This document shows, piece after piece, positions 5,045-10,790 of a DNA stretch of 10,790 nucleotides (position 1 is its first letter; every line of letters starts with the position of its first letter). The position numbers and the translations under genes are program-made. Below the pieces are notes generated by a model. The model made no database searches. It had not been told where the DNA came from and saw only the letters and a list, made by a program, of their open reading frames with translations. The stretch spans positions 1-10,790 of the forward strand of contig SKJM01000461.1 of assembly GCA_007122045.1 (NCBI GenBank). The letters are read 5' to 3'. Source of the DNA: Planctomycetales bacterium (GTDB lineage: Bacteria > Planctomycetota > Planctomycetia > Pirellulales > Thermoguttaceae).

Positions 5045-6610
5045 GTGCTTGAAATGCCGGCGGCTGGTGAAGATCATGCTCAGCCCGTGGCGGTTGCAGG
5101 CGGCGATTGCCTCGTCGTCCTTTTTCGACCCGCCGGGCTGAATGACGGCGGTCACTCCGGCGGCGGCGGCCTGTTCGATCGAGTCGGGGAAGGGGAAGAA
5201 GGCGTCGCTGGCCATCACGGAGCCGGCCACCCGCTCGCCCGCCTTCTTGATGGCGATCTCCACCGAATCGACCCGGCTCATCTGCCCGGCGCCGGCCCCG
5301 AGCAGCGTGCGGTCTTTCGCCAGCACGATGGCATTGCTCTTCACGTGGCGGACGGTCGCCCAGGCGAAGCGGAGGTCGGCCATTTGGGCTTCGGTGGGGC
5401 TGCCGTCGGTAACGACCTTCCACTGGTCTTCCGGGTCGGGGAGCATGTCGGCCTCCTGCGCCAGCACGCCGCCGTCGAGGCAGCGGTACGACCACGTTTC
5501 GGTCGACGGCTCGATGTGGCCCACCTTCACCAGCCGGACGTTGGCCCTCCATTTCGGCCGCGTGGTGAGGATGGCAATCCCATCGTCGTCGAAATCGGGC
5601 GCGACCATCGCCTCGATGAACAGGCCCGGCTCGCAAAGCACCTCGGCCGTGGCGGCGTCGACCACGCGGTTGACGCCGAGCACGGAGCCGAACGCGCTGA
5701 GGGGGTCGCCCGCCATGGCCAGCCGGAGCGCCGCGGCGGGCGTTTCGGCCTCGGCGGCGCCGCAGGGGTTATTATGCTTGATCACCACGGCGGCAGGGGA
5801 AGCGAAGCTGCGCACCATGGACAACGCGCTGTCGAGGTCGAGCAGGTTGTTGTACGAGAGTTCCTTGCCGTGGACCTGCCGGGCCGAAACGAGGTTGGCC
5901 CCCATCGACTCCGCCGTGGCGTACAGGGCGGCCCGCTGATGCGGGTTCTCGCCGTAGCGCAGCACCGCGCGGCGCCGCAGCGCGATGTGGAGCGTGCCGG
6001 GGAAGGGTCCCTCGGCGGTAGCGCCGGCGAAGAAGTCGGCGATGCCCCGATCGTAGCCCGCCGTGTGGGCAAACGCCTCGGCCGCCAGCTTGCGCCGCAA
6101 CTCGGGCGTGGTGCAGCCGTGATCCTTCACCTGCTCGAGGACCTCGCCGTACTGCTCCGTATTCGTGGCGATCGTCGTGAAGGCATGGTTTTTCGCCGCG
6201 GCGCGGACCATCGTCGGCCCGCCAATGTCGATCTGCTCGACGGCTTCTTCGAGGGTGACGCCCTCGCGGGCAACGGTGGCCTCGAACGGGTACAGGTTCA
6301 CCACCACCAGTTCAAACGTAACGATGCCGTGCTCGGCGATGGCCGCCAGGTCGTCGGGCCGGTCGTGTCGGCAGAGGATGCCGCCGTGGACCGCCGGATG
6401 GAGGGTCTTCAGCCGTCCGTCCATCAGCTCCGGAAAGCCCGTGTACTCCGCAATGTCGCGAACCGGCACCCCCTCGCTCTCCAGGTGGCGCCGTGTGCCG
6501 CCGGTGCTGTAGATTTCGACGCCGCATTCGGTCAGACCGCGGGCGAAACCTGTCAGGCCTAGTTTGTCGCTTACGCTGATCAGCGCACGTTGGATTCGCG
6601 GTGATTGCAT
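5042..6610 (-). CDS. purH: Bifunctional AICAR formyltransferase / IMP cyclohydrolase
   Basis: A 522-residue protein close to the usual PurH length. It catalyses the last two steps of de novo IMP synthesis in the cytoplasm: formyl transfer from 10-formyl-THF to AICAR, then ring closure to IMP. The N-terminal cyclohydrolase (MGS-like) domain shows ALISVSDK (9-16), STGGT (35-39), KTLHPAVHGGIL (68-79) and NLYPF (105-109). The transformylase domain shows RYGENPHQ (218-225), YNNLLDLDSAL (253-263), VIKHNNPCG (276-284, with the catalytic Lys-His), GAGQMSRVDS, SDAFFPFPD and IQPGGS. It ends in RRHFKH, the normal PurH C-terminus. Start ATG 6610 follows GAGGAGG about ten bases upstream. The stop codon TAG is supplied by the MITE at 4863-5044, which replaced TAA without changing the protein. 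Two BON genes lie upstream on the same strand (108-base gap) and may share its transcript. Confidence 0.97.
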   Translation of the reverse strand: MQSPRIQRALISVSDKLGLTGFARGLTECGVEIYSTGGTRRHLESEGVPVRDIAEYTGFPELMDGRLKTLHPAVHGGILCRHDRPDDLAAIAEHGIVTFELVVVNLYPFEATVAREGVTLEEAVEQIDIGGPTMVRAAAKNHAFTTIATNTEQYGEVLEQVKDHGCTTPELRRKLAAEAFAHTAGYDRGIADFFAGATAEGPFPGTLHIALRRRAVLRYGENPHQRAALYATAESMGANLVSARQVHGKELSYNNLLDLDSALSMVRSFASPAAVVIKHNNPCGAAEAETPAAALRLAMAGDPLSAFGSVLGVNRVVDAATAEVLCEPGLFIEAMVAPDFDDDGIAILTTRPKWRANVRLVKVGHIEPSTETWSYRCLDGGVLAQEADMLPDPEDQWKVVTDGSPTEAQMADLRFAWATVRHVKSNAIVLAKDRTLLGAGAGQMSRVDSVEIAIKKAGERVAGSVMASDAFFPFPDSIEQAAAAGVTAVIQPGGSKKDDEAIAACNRHGLSMIFTSRRHFKH

Positions 6611-6718
6611 CGGGGGGCTGCCTCCTCGTTAGCTAGGGTCGAACGGCCAAGGTTGGGGGGGCGCATGGCCCCGCGGCCCTGCACTCCTCGTGAACCCCCA
6701 AAGGCCCTCTCGCTCCGC

Positions 6719-7003
6719 TCAGTTTACCTCGATTTCGTTGGTGACGGCATCGCCGCCGGGAACGGCCATGGCTGCATGCTGTGCAAGCTGCTTCGTATAA
6801 TAGCTGTTGCACCGCCCGCGCAGCAAGACGCCCTCGTCGCGCACCTCCACGCGCAGGTCGCGGACGCCGCGACCGGTCTCCTCATGCACCGCCCGCTCGA
6901 TCGACGCCACCAGCAGTTCGGCCTCGGCCAGGGTTTCCGGCAACGGGTGGCTGTCGCCATCGAACCGATGCGTGGGGTGGGGAAGGCGATGTCGTTCGTC
7001 CAT
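6719..7003 (-). CDS. Small BON-domain protein (second of a tandem pair)
   Basis: A 94-residue protein. The BON-like domain occupies about 27-93: ETLAEAELLVASIERAV (a helix), RVEVRDEGVLLRGRCNSYYTKQLAQ (strand, turn, helix) and a closing VTNEIEV strand. The N-terminal 25 residues are polar, charged and His-rich. There is no signal peptide or membrane segment, so it is probably cytoplasmic, unlike classical OsmY-type BON proteins, which are exported. BON domains are thought to bind membranes or other macromolecules; no enzymatic role is claimed. The chosen ATG at 7003 has a perfect AGGAGG five bases upstream, which rules out the longer open frame from 7102. It follows the neighbouring BON gene by 56 bases on the same strand. 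The shared Y-x-KQLAQ motif indicates tandem duplication. Confidence 0.82.
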   Translation of the reverse strand: MDERHRLPHPTHRFDGDSHPLPETLAEAELLVASIERAVHEETGRGVRDLRVEVRDEGVLLRGRCNSYYTKQLAQHAAMAVPGGDAVTNEIEVN

Positions 7004-7059
7004 GAGTTCCTCCTGAGCGTCCGCGATATTTGCCGGCCCGGAAAGGCGGCCACGCGGGA

Positions 7060-7323
7060 CTATCGGACGTGAATCGAGTTGATCACGTCGATCTCCCTGC
7101 AAACCGAGCGTACGGCCTCCTGGGCCAGTTGCTTATGGTAGAAGCTGGAAACAGAGCCGGATATGAGTAGACAATCCTGCACCGGCTCCACTTGAAGTTC
7201 GCGGAGTTCGAAAAAAGGGCTGCTCCTCAGCGCGAGCTGGGCTCGCGATTGCACCTCGTGTGCGGCTGACATGACGACCAGCGATTCCGGATAATGGTAC
7301 TCTATAATGCTCGTGCTTTCCAT
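7060..7323 (-). CDS. Small BON-domain protein (first of a tandem pair)
   Basis: An 87-residue protein with a BON-like domain from about residue 22 to the end: AHEVQSRAQLALRSSPFFELRE, then CLLISGSVSSFYHKQLAQ and INSIHV. It is a diverged paralogue of the next gene downstream (F-Y-H-KQLAQ against Y-Y-T-KQLAQ). No signal peptide or membrane segment is seen. The start is uncertain. ATG 7323 has no good ribosome binding site. TTG codons at 7374 and 7365 lie upstream, the latter with AGGA nine bases away, and ATG 7272 is also possible. I prefer 7323 because the predicted transcription start is near 7373, which excludes TTG 7374, but 7365 remains possible with an almost leaderless mRNA. The function is unknown beyond the domain. 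It is the first gene after the 7380-7408 promoter and probably heads a BON-BON-purH transcript. Confidence 0.75.
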   Translation of the reverse strand: MESTSIIEYHYPESLVVMSAAHEVQSRAQLALRSSPFFELRELQVEPVQDCLLISGSVSSFYHKQLAQEAVRSVCREIDVINSIHVR

Positions 7324-7379
7324 CGAGCAGCGCGCGAACGGACCACCCCGCCCGCGCGCAACCAATGCAGCCAATCCTG

Positions 7380-7408
7380 ATTGAAACGTGTTCGCGGCGG
7401 TCCGTCAA
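7380..7408 (-). promoter_or_regulatory. Sigma70-type promoter upstream of the BON pair
   Basis: The minus strand has TTGACG (7408-7403, 5 of 6 to consensus) and TTCAAT (7385-7380, 4 of 6), 17 bases apart. Transcription would begin near 7373 and read the BON pair and possibly purH. This is the best -35/-10 pair by consensus and spacing found in the window. Confidence 0.55.
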
Positions 7409-7426
7409 GCCCAAGCCACGAGGTGC

Positions 7427-7445
7427 GGCGAAAATTTTTTTCGCC
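7427..7445. repeat. AT-centred inverted repeat upstream of the BON promoter
   Basis: GGCGAAAA (7427-7434) and TTTTCGCC (7438-7445) flank TTT. It is the most AT-rich spot in its neighbourhood and sits about 20 bases upstream of the -35 box. A dyad binding site for a regulator, or an UP-like element that bends DNA, would fit. The symmetry is visible; the role is inferred. Confidence 0.5.
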
Positions 7446-7571
7446 CACCGTTCGCACCGTCGCGAAGATTGAACATGCGTTGAAGCGGGCCGGGAGGTGA
7501 GGGGAATGCCCCTTCGGAGGTGTTGCGCATGTACTCCTCCGTGTGGCCCTAGCTCACGCCCTCCGGCACCC

Positions 7572-7601
7572 CTGGCGGCCGTTTGCCCCCGTCGATATAA
7601 T
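7572..7601 (+). promoter_or_regulatory. Candidate promoter for the aldolase gene
   Basis: A perfect TATAAT (7596-7601) lies 119 bases before the aldolase start. The best -35 at suitable spacing is CTGGCG (7572-7577, 3 of 6, 18-base spacer). TATAAT is rare in DNA this GC-rich and supports the call despite the weak -35. Transcription would start near 7608, leaving a leader of about 112 bases. Confidence 0.42.
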
Positions 7602-7719
7602 GCCGCGTTTAGCCAAGCCTGACCGCTCCCGGGCGGTTCCACCGGTTCCGGTTGCGCGCCGCGCGGCCGCGGGTGGCACCTGCGGGAGATCCACGAACCC
7701 GAAGGAGAATTCCTGCGCC

Positions 7720-8694
7720 ATGATCGTTACGACCAAAGAGCTGTTCCGTCATGCCTACGGCAAGTACGCCGTGGGCGCTTACAATATCAATAACCTGGAA
7801 CAAACGGTTGGTTTGTTCCGCGGTAATCTGGGCAAATCGAAGTCGAACGACGATCCGGTCGATCCGGCCCAAAGCGCCCCGTTCATCCTGCAGATTTCCC
7901 GCGGCGCCCGAAGCTATACCGACAAACGATTCCTCGAGGCCATGATCCGCGCGGCCGACGAGGTGTTCCCCGAGGCGGTTTTCGCCGTGCACCTCGACCA
8001 CGGAACCGAAGAGGCCTGCTACGACTGCATCGAAAGCGGGTTCTATAGCTCGGTGATGATCGACGCCTCGCACGAGGAGTTCGAGAAGAATATCGAGATT
8101 ACCCGCCGCGTGGTCGAGGCCGCCCACCCCAAGGGTGTTGTGGTCGAGGCCGAATTGGGCCAACTCGGCGGCGTCGAGGAGGATGTGGTCGGCAGCGTCA
8201 AGCTCACCAAGCCGGAAGAGGCCGCCCAGTTCATCGAGCAAACCGGTTGCGATTCGCTGGCCGTGGCCATTGGTACCTCGCACGGGGCGTATAAGTTCGC
8301 CAGTAAGCAGGGCCTGCGGCTCGACGTGCTCGAGGAAATCGAGAAGGCCGTACCCGACGGCTTCCCCTTGGTCATGCACGGCTCCAGCAGCGTGCCGCAG
8401 GAGTGGGTCGATCGGATCAACGACGCCGGCGGCGCGTTGAAGGGCTCCAGCGGCGTGCCCGAGGAGCAGTACCTGCCCGCCGCCAAGATGGGCGTATGCA
8501 AGATCAACATCGACACCGACGGCCGGCTGGTCTGGTGCGCCATCTACCGCGAGTCGTTCCGCGACCAGCCCGACGACTTCGACCCCCGCACGCCGGGCAA
8601 GAAGTTCATGCCCGCCTACGCTGACTACATCGCCCATAAGAACACCAAGCTCGGCTCCGCCGGCCAGCTTGAAAGTGTGCGGAAGACGCTTTAG
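7720..8694 (+). CDS. fba: Class II fructose-1,6-bisphosphate aldolase
   Basis: A 324-residue cytoplasmic enzyme that reversibly cleaves fructose-1,6-bisphosphate to glyceraldehyde-3-phosphate and dihydroxyacetone phosphate, acting in glycolysis and gluconeogenesis. The metal-dependent class II motifs are present: HLDHG (91-95, catalytic Asp93 and Zn ligand His94), EAELGQLGG (143-151), GTSHGAYKF (185-193, Zn ligand His188), VMHGSSSVP (218-226, Zn ligand His220) and NIDTDGRL (263-270, substrate-binding Asn and Asp). The N-terminus MIVTTKELFRHAYGKYAVGAYNINN is the usual family start. GAAGGAG (7701-7707) is the ribosome binding site, 12 bases before the ATG, a little long. An open extension back to 7543 lacks family similarity and is rejected. 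The longer inserts (about 35-50 and the C-terminal tail) fit a class II form of about 320-340 residues rather than the shortest bacterial ones. No gene is co-directional immediately upstream. Confidence 0.95.
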   Translation: MIVTTKELFRHAYGKYAVGAYNINNLEQTVGLFRGNLGKSKSNDDPVDPAQSAPFILQISRGARSYTDKRFLEAMIRAADEVFPEAVFAVHLDHGTEEACYDCIESGFYSSVMIDASHEEFEKNIEITRRVVEAAHPKGVVVEAELGQLGGVEEDVVGSVKLTKPEEAAQFIEQTGCDSLAVAIGTSHGAYKFASKQGLRLDVLEEIEKAVPDGFPLVMHGSSSVPQEWVDRINDAGGALKGSSGVPEEQYLPAAKMGVCKINIDTDGRLVWCAIYRESFRDQPDDFDPRTPGKKFMPAYADYIAHKNTKLGSAGQLESVRKTL

Positions 8695-8779
8695 ACAGGC
8701 GCGTTGGCCGAAACCGTCGGGTCCGGCCCGCAGTTAACCCTGCTGCATTCCTCCACCCGGAGTTGCCGGGGAAAAGCCC

Positions 8780-8785
8780 TTGACA
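8780..8785 (+). promoter_or_regulatory. Consensus -35 box upstream of the nucleotidyltransferase gene
   Basis: TTGACA is a perfect -35 hexamer 45 bases before the start codon. The best -10 candidates at 16-18 bases are poor (AATCCT at 8803). Either the -10 is weak or activator-dependent, or the hexamer is chance. With it the mRNA leader would be very short. Confidence 0.3.
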
Positions 8786-8830
8786 TCGGTGCGAGTTTAG
8801 GCAATCCTGATTCCAGGGAGGGATCAGGCG

Positions 8831-9424
8831 ATGACGGTAATTCACTACACGGGCGACGCCCTCTGGAACAGGATCGAGCGAGCCGTGGAAAAGGTCCAGG
8901 AGCGCCTCGGTCGCGTCACCAAGACGCTCGACGAGGCGGGCGTCCCCTACGCCGTGGTGGGCGGCAACGCCGTGCAGTTGTGGGTGGCCCAGGTCGACGA
9001 GACAGCCGTTCGCAACACGCGCGACGTCGACGTCCTGCTGCAACGCGACGACTTACAGCGGGCCATCGAGGCCCTTGGCGGCGCCGGCTTCGTCTTTCGC
9101 CACGTCGGCGGGGTCGACATGTTCCTCGACGGTCCGGAGGCCGGGCCGAGAGACGCCGTACACGTGGTGTTCGCCGCGGAAAAAGTCCGGCCCGATTACC
9201 CGCTCGCGTCGCCCGACGTTACCGAACACGTACTCATCCAGAATACCCGCACCATCACGCTGGAAGCCTTGGTGCGGATGAAGCTGACCTCGTTCCGCGA
9301 CAAGGACCGGGTCCACCTGCGCGACCTGCTGGAAGTCGGCCTCGTCGATGCCGCCTGGCTGCCGCGCCTGCCGGCAGCGTTGCGCCCCCGCTTGCAGGAG
9401 TTGCTCGATACGCCCGACGGATGA
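8831..9424 (+). CDS. Stand-alone nucleotidyltransferase-fold protein
   Basis: A 197-residue protein with the core of the DNA polymerase beta-like nucleotidyltransferase fold. VVGGNAVQLWVA (42-53) supplies the GG-containing helix turn. RNTRDVDVLLQ (61-71) supplies the catalytic acidic pair Asp65/Asp67. RDAVHVVF (107-114) would give the third strand. LVRMKLTSFRDKDRVHLRDL (147-166) is the conserved C-terminal part seen in many AbiEii/MNT-like and planctomycete relatives. The N-terminal 35 residues are an amphipathic helix. No signal peptide or membrane segment is seen. GGGAGG (8816-8821) lies nine bases before ATG 8831. Many family members act in toxin-antitoxin or abortive-infection pairs, but no partner gene is adjacent: the aldolase gene is 136 bases upstream and the next gene downstream is convergent. 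The substrate is unknown. The acidic pair is intact, so an active enzyme is plausible. Confidence 0.78.
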   Translation: MTVIHYTGDALWNRIERAVEKVQERLGRVTKTLDEAGVPYAVVGGNAVQLWVAQVDETAVRNTRDVDVLLQRDDLQRAIEALGGAGFVFRHVGGVDMFLDGPEAGPRDAVHVVFAAEKVRPDYPLASPDVTEHVLIQNTRTITLEALVRMKLTSFRDKDRVHLRDLLEVGLVDAAWLPRLPAALRPRLQELLDTPDG

Positions 9425-9429
9425 CCGGC

Positions 9430-9461
9430 GGCCGGGCAGCTCGCCGACGATTGTGCCGGCC
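9430..9461. terminator. Possible bidirectional terminator between convergent genes
   Basis: GGCCGG (9430-9435) pairs with CCGGCC (9456-9461), extended by CA/TG across one bulged base. The hairpin fills almost the whole 39-base gap between the stop codons of the nucleotidyltransferase gene and the convergent minus-strand gene. There is no T-run on either side, so its strength is doubtful. Confidence 0.35.
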
Positions 9462-9463
9462 CG

Positions 9464-10790
9464 TCAGCGCGACCTCCCCGACCCGTTGTCAGCGCCACCT
9501 GAAGTGCGACCCGGCACAGGGCCGGCGGCAGACGGCAGCCGGGCGGTCTCGCATCCGGGGGGGTCGGGCGTGCGCAGCGGAGCGTTCCACTGCACGAGGG
9601 CGCTGTTGCCCGCGGCACCACCGGCCGCGCCGGCGAACTCGACCCGGCTGAGCACCAGCCCGGCGATCGGCACGCCGCTGTCGTCGAGCCGTTCGGCCGT
9701 GCCCCCCGGGAGCCGGTGGGCGGCAACCTGGGTGCCGGGTGTTAGCAGGGCGCCTTCGCCGTCCCACGTCAGGTTGTGCAGGAGTGGGCCCGGGTCGCCC
9801 GGCCCGTCGAACAACATCAACGTGCCGCCTTCCGCCGGAGCGAAGACGCTGCGTTCGGCCCGGATGGAAACCCGGCCCACCGCGGCCGGCGCGTCGTCCA
9901 CGCGGCACCGCAACAGGGCGGCCGCGCCGCGCAGCGTTACCCGTTCCAGCACCAGGTTGAGCGACTCCTCTGCTCGCGGCGGCCGCCCCGACCACATCAG
10001 TGGCCCCGGACCCAGGTGCAGGACATTGCGAAATTCGACCCGCAACACGCCTTCGGCCCGGCTGTCGAGCGCGGCGGCGACGTCGCGGAACAGACAGTCG
10101 GAGAACCCGACTGAGCCGCTGGGCAGCGCCAGGGCATCGGCGTGCGAGGGCGGCGGGTGAACCCAGCGCACCGCGGCCGCCGGCCTGGCGCTCCCGCCCG
10201 CGCGGAACGTGCAGGCGTGAAACCGCACCTTCCCGGTCGCGACCACCACCATCGCGGCGTCGGTGCCGCCCGTGTGATCCCATACGAAGTCGATGCCTTC
10301 GAAACGGACCGGGTGGGAGGAGTCGGCGGCGTCAGCTTCGAGGGCAACGTGTAGGCCGCCGGGGGGTACGTGCACTTCCAGCCGGGCGCCGTCCGGCCCC
10401 GCCAGCCGCTGGCCGGGGCGCAGCTCAAGCCGCTCGAGGCCGTCGAGTTCGCCGTCGCGGAGGATCAGTTCGTCCGTGGGGGAGTCGAGCGAGCCGCCCT
10501 CCCGCGGGGGAACGCTGCTTTCGGGAGCCTCGCGTTCGTCGCGCTTCTCGCGTTCGGAAGGCTCGTCGACGGCCAAATAGGCGGCGGCCACGACGCGCTC
10601 CTCCGACGGTGCCGCCGGAGACGGCTGCTTCGGTCCAGGAGGAGCCGAGGGGCCGGGGTTCGCGGTCTTGACGGCTGCCTGCCGCAGCGGCCGACCTTCG
10701 CCTTTGTCCCGCACGGCCCGCACAATGGGCCATGCGGCCACCAGCAGGGCGGCGGCCAGCGCGAGGCTCATCGCGGCGGTCCGGGCGAAC
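9464..10790 (-). CDS. Membrane protein with beta-helix-like repeats, partial (5' end outside window)
   Basis: The C-terminal 441 residues of a protein whose start lies beyond the right edge. A hydrophobic segment (AAMSLALAAALLVAAWPIV, coded about 10770-10720) forms a transmembrane helix. After it comes a Pro/Ala/Glu-rich linker of about 80 residues. The rest shows repeated short strand-turn units, for example VRFEGIDFVWD, VRFHACTFRAGG, VGFSDCLFRDV, VEFRNVLHLG and LVLERVTLRG, in the style of a right-handed parallel beta-helix. An ATG at 10771 exists but has no ribosome binding site. The frame stays open to the edge, so I treat the gene as truncated. In planctomycetes this layout (helix, linker, beta-helix) often follows a Ser/Thr protein kinase domain; that is a guess about unseen sequence. 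The last 40 residues are Gly/Pro/Ser-rich and look disordered. The gene is convergent with the nucleotidyltransferase gene. Confidence 0.7.
   Translation of the reverse strand, partial: FARTAAMSLALAAALLVAAWPIVRAVRDKGEGRPLRQAAVKTANPGPSAPPGPKQPSPAAPSEERVVAAAYLAVDEPSEREKRDEREAPESSVPPREGGSLDSPTDELILRDGELDGLERLELRPGQRLAGPDGARLEVHVPPGGLHVALEADAADSSHPVRFEGIDFVWDHTGGTDAAMVVVATGKVRFHACTFRAGGSARPAAAVRWVHPPPSHADALALPSGSVGFSDCLFRDVAAALDSRAEGVLRVEFRNVLHLGPGPLMWSGRPPRAEESLNLVLERVTLRGAAALLRCRVDDAPAAVGRVSIRAERSVFAPAEGGTLMLFDGPGDPGPLLHNLTWDGEGALLTPGTQVAAHRLPGGTAERLDDSGVPIAGLVLSRVEFAGAAGGAAGNSALVQWNAPLRTPDPPGCETARLPSAAGPVPGRTSGGADNGSGRSR

Larger units (their letters stand above)
7324..7719. other. 396-base divergent region with short ORFs on both strands
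   Basis: This region separates the minus-strand BON unit from the plus-strand aldolase gene. Besides promoters for both sides it holds three short frames with good ribosome binding sites. On the plus strand, 7506-7622 (38 codons, Cys-rich start MPLRRCCACT) has GGGAGGTGA eight bases before its ATG, and 7529-7552 encodes MYSSVWP after GGAGG. On the minus strand, 7530-7405 (41 codons, starting MRNTSEGAFP) has GGAGG five bases before its ATG. CGGAGG (7515-7520) and CCTCCG (7536-7541) are complementary, so one strand's binding site is the other's antisense. None has family support. Confidence 0.35.

Noticed and set aside
5045..6562. A 505-codon open frame on the plus strand
   Set aside because: It is wholly antisense to purH. 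The product is low-complexity (Gly/Arg/His/Val-rich), which is the usual antisense shadow in GC-rich DNA.
7303..7308. Plus-strand TATAAT
   Set aside because: It lies inside the minus-strand BON gene with no plus-strand gene within reach before 7506. It is probably chance.
7609..8637. A 342-codon open frame on the minus strand
   Set aside because: It is antisense to the aldolase gene and shows no domain of its own.
8756..8770. Hairpin CCCGG-AGTTG-CCGGG after the aldolase gene as a terminator
   Set aside because: The stem has only five pairs, no T-run follows, and the position is just before the next gene's -35 box.
1..10790. CRISPR array, tRNA, rRNA, prophage or toxin-antitoxin operon
   Set aside because: I found no regularly spaced repeats, no tRNA-like GTTCRANNC arm in context, no rRNA-like stretches, no integrase or phage gene, and no partner for the lone nucleotidyltransferase.

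Overview
The window is high-GC bacterial chromosome. It most resembles a planctomycete of the Pirellulales type, judged from gene content and protein style rather than any search. The pointers are a Sec-exported ThuA-domain protein next to a Tat-exported sugar-isomerase-like protein, two short BON-domain proteins sharing a [YF]-x-KQLAQ motif, a membrane-anchored orphan with a conserved C-terminal module, and a membrane-anchored protein with a beta-helix-like C-terminus at the right edge. No rRNA, tRNA, CRISPR array, phage gene or intact transposase was seen.

Layout. Bases 1-223 hold no secure gene. Positions 224-4713 carry four minus-strand genes: a membrane-anchored protein of unknown function (TTG start), a PilZ-domain protein, a sugar-isomerase-like Tat protein and a ThuA-domain protein. 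A 550-base gene-poor stretch (1591-2140) separates the PilZ gene from the isomerase-like gene. The ThuA and isomerase-like genes look like a two-gene unit with its own candidate promoter (4806-4834). A perfect 12-bp inverted repeat lies between them.

Upstream of that unit, also on the minus strand, is purH, preceded by two tandem BON genes. A good candidate sigma70-type promoter lies at 7380-7408, so BON-BON-purH may be one transcript. A 182-bp MITE-like element sits exactly at the purH stop codon. With a TA target duplication, removing it restores TAA where TAG now stands. The insertion therefore left the PurH protein unchanged and only pushed away its putative 3' hairpin.

On the plus strand are a class II fructose-bisphosphate aldolase gene (7720-8694), with a TATAAT-containing leader, and a stand-alone nucleotidyltransferase-fold gene (8831-9424). 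The latter is convergent with a minus-strand gene that runs off the right edge (9464-10790).

Functionally this is a mix of core metabolism (late purine synthesis, glycolysis/gluconeogenesis), probable extracytoplasmic carbohydrate handling (ThuA plus isomerase-like) and planctomycete-type orphans. I see no clear new multi-gene system. The best observations are the stop-codon-preserving MITE, the exported isomerase-like protein with a possible metal-ligand change, the hairpin in the ThuA/isomerase spacer, and a short-ORF-dense divergent region upstream of the aldolase gene.
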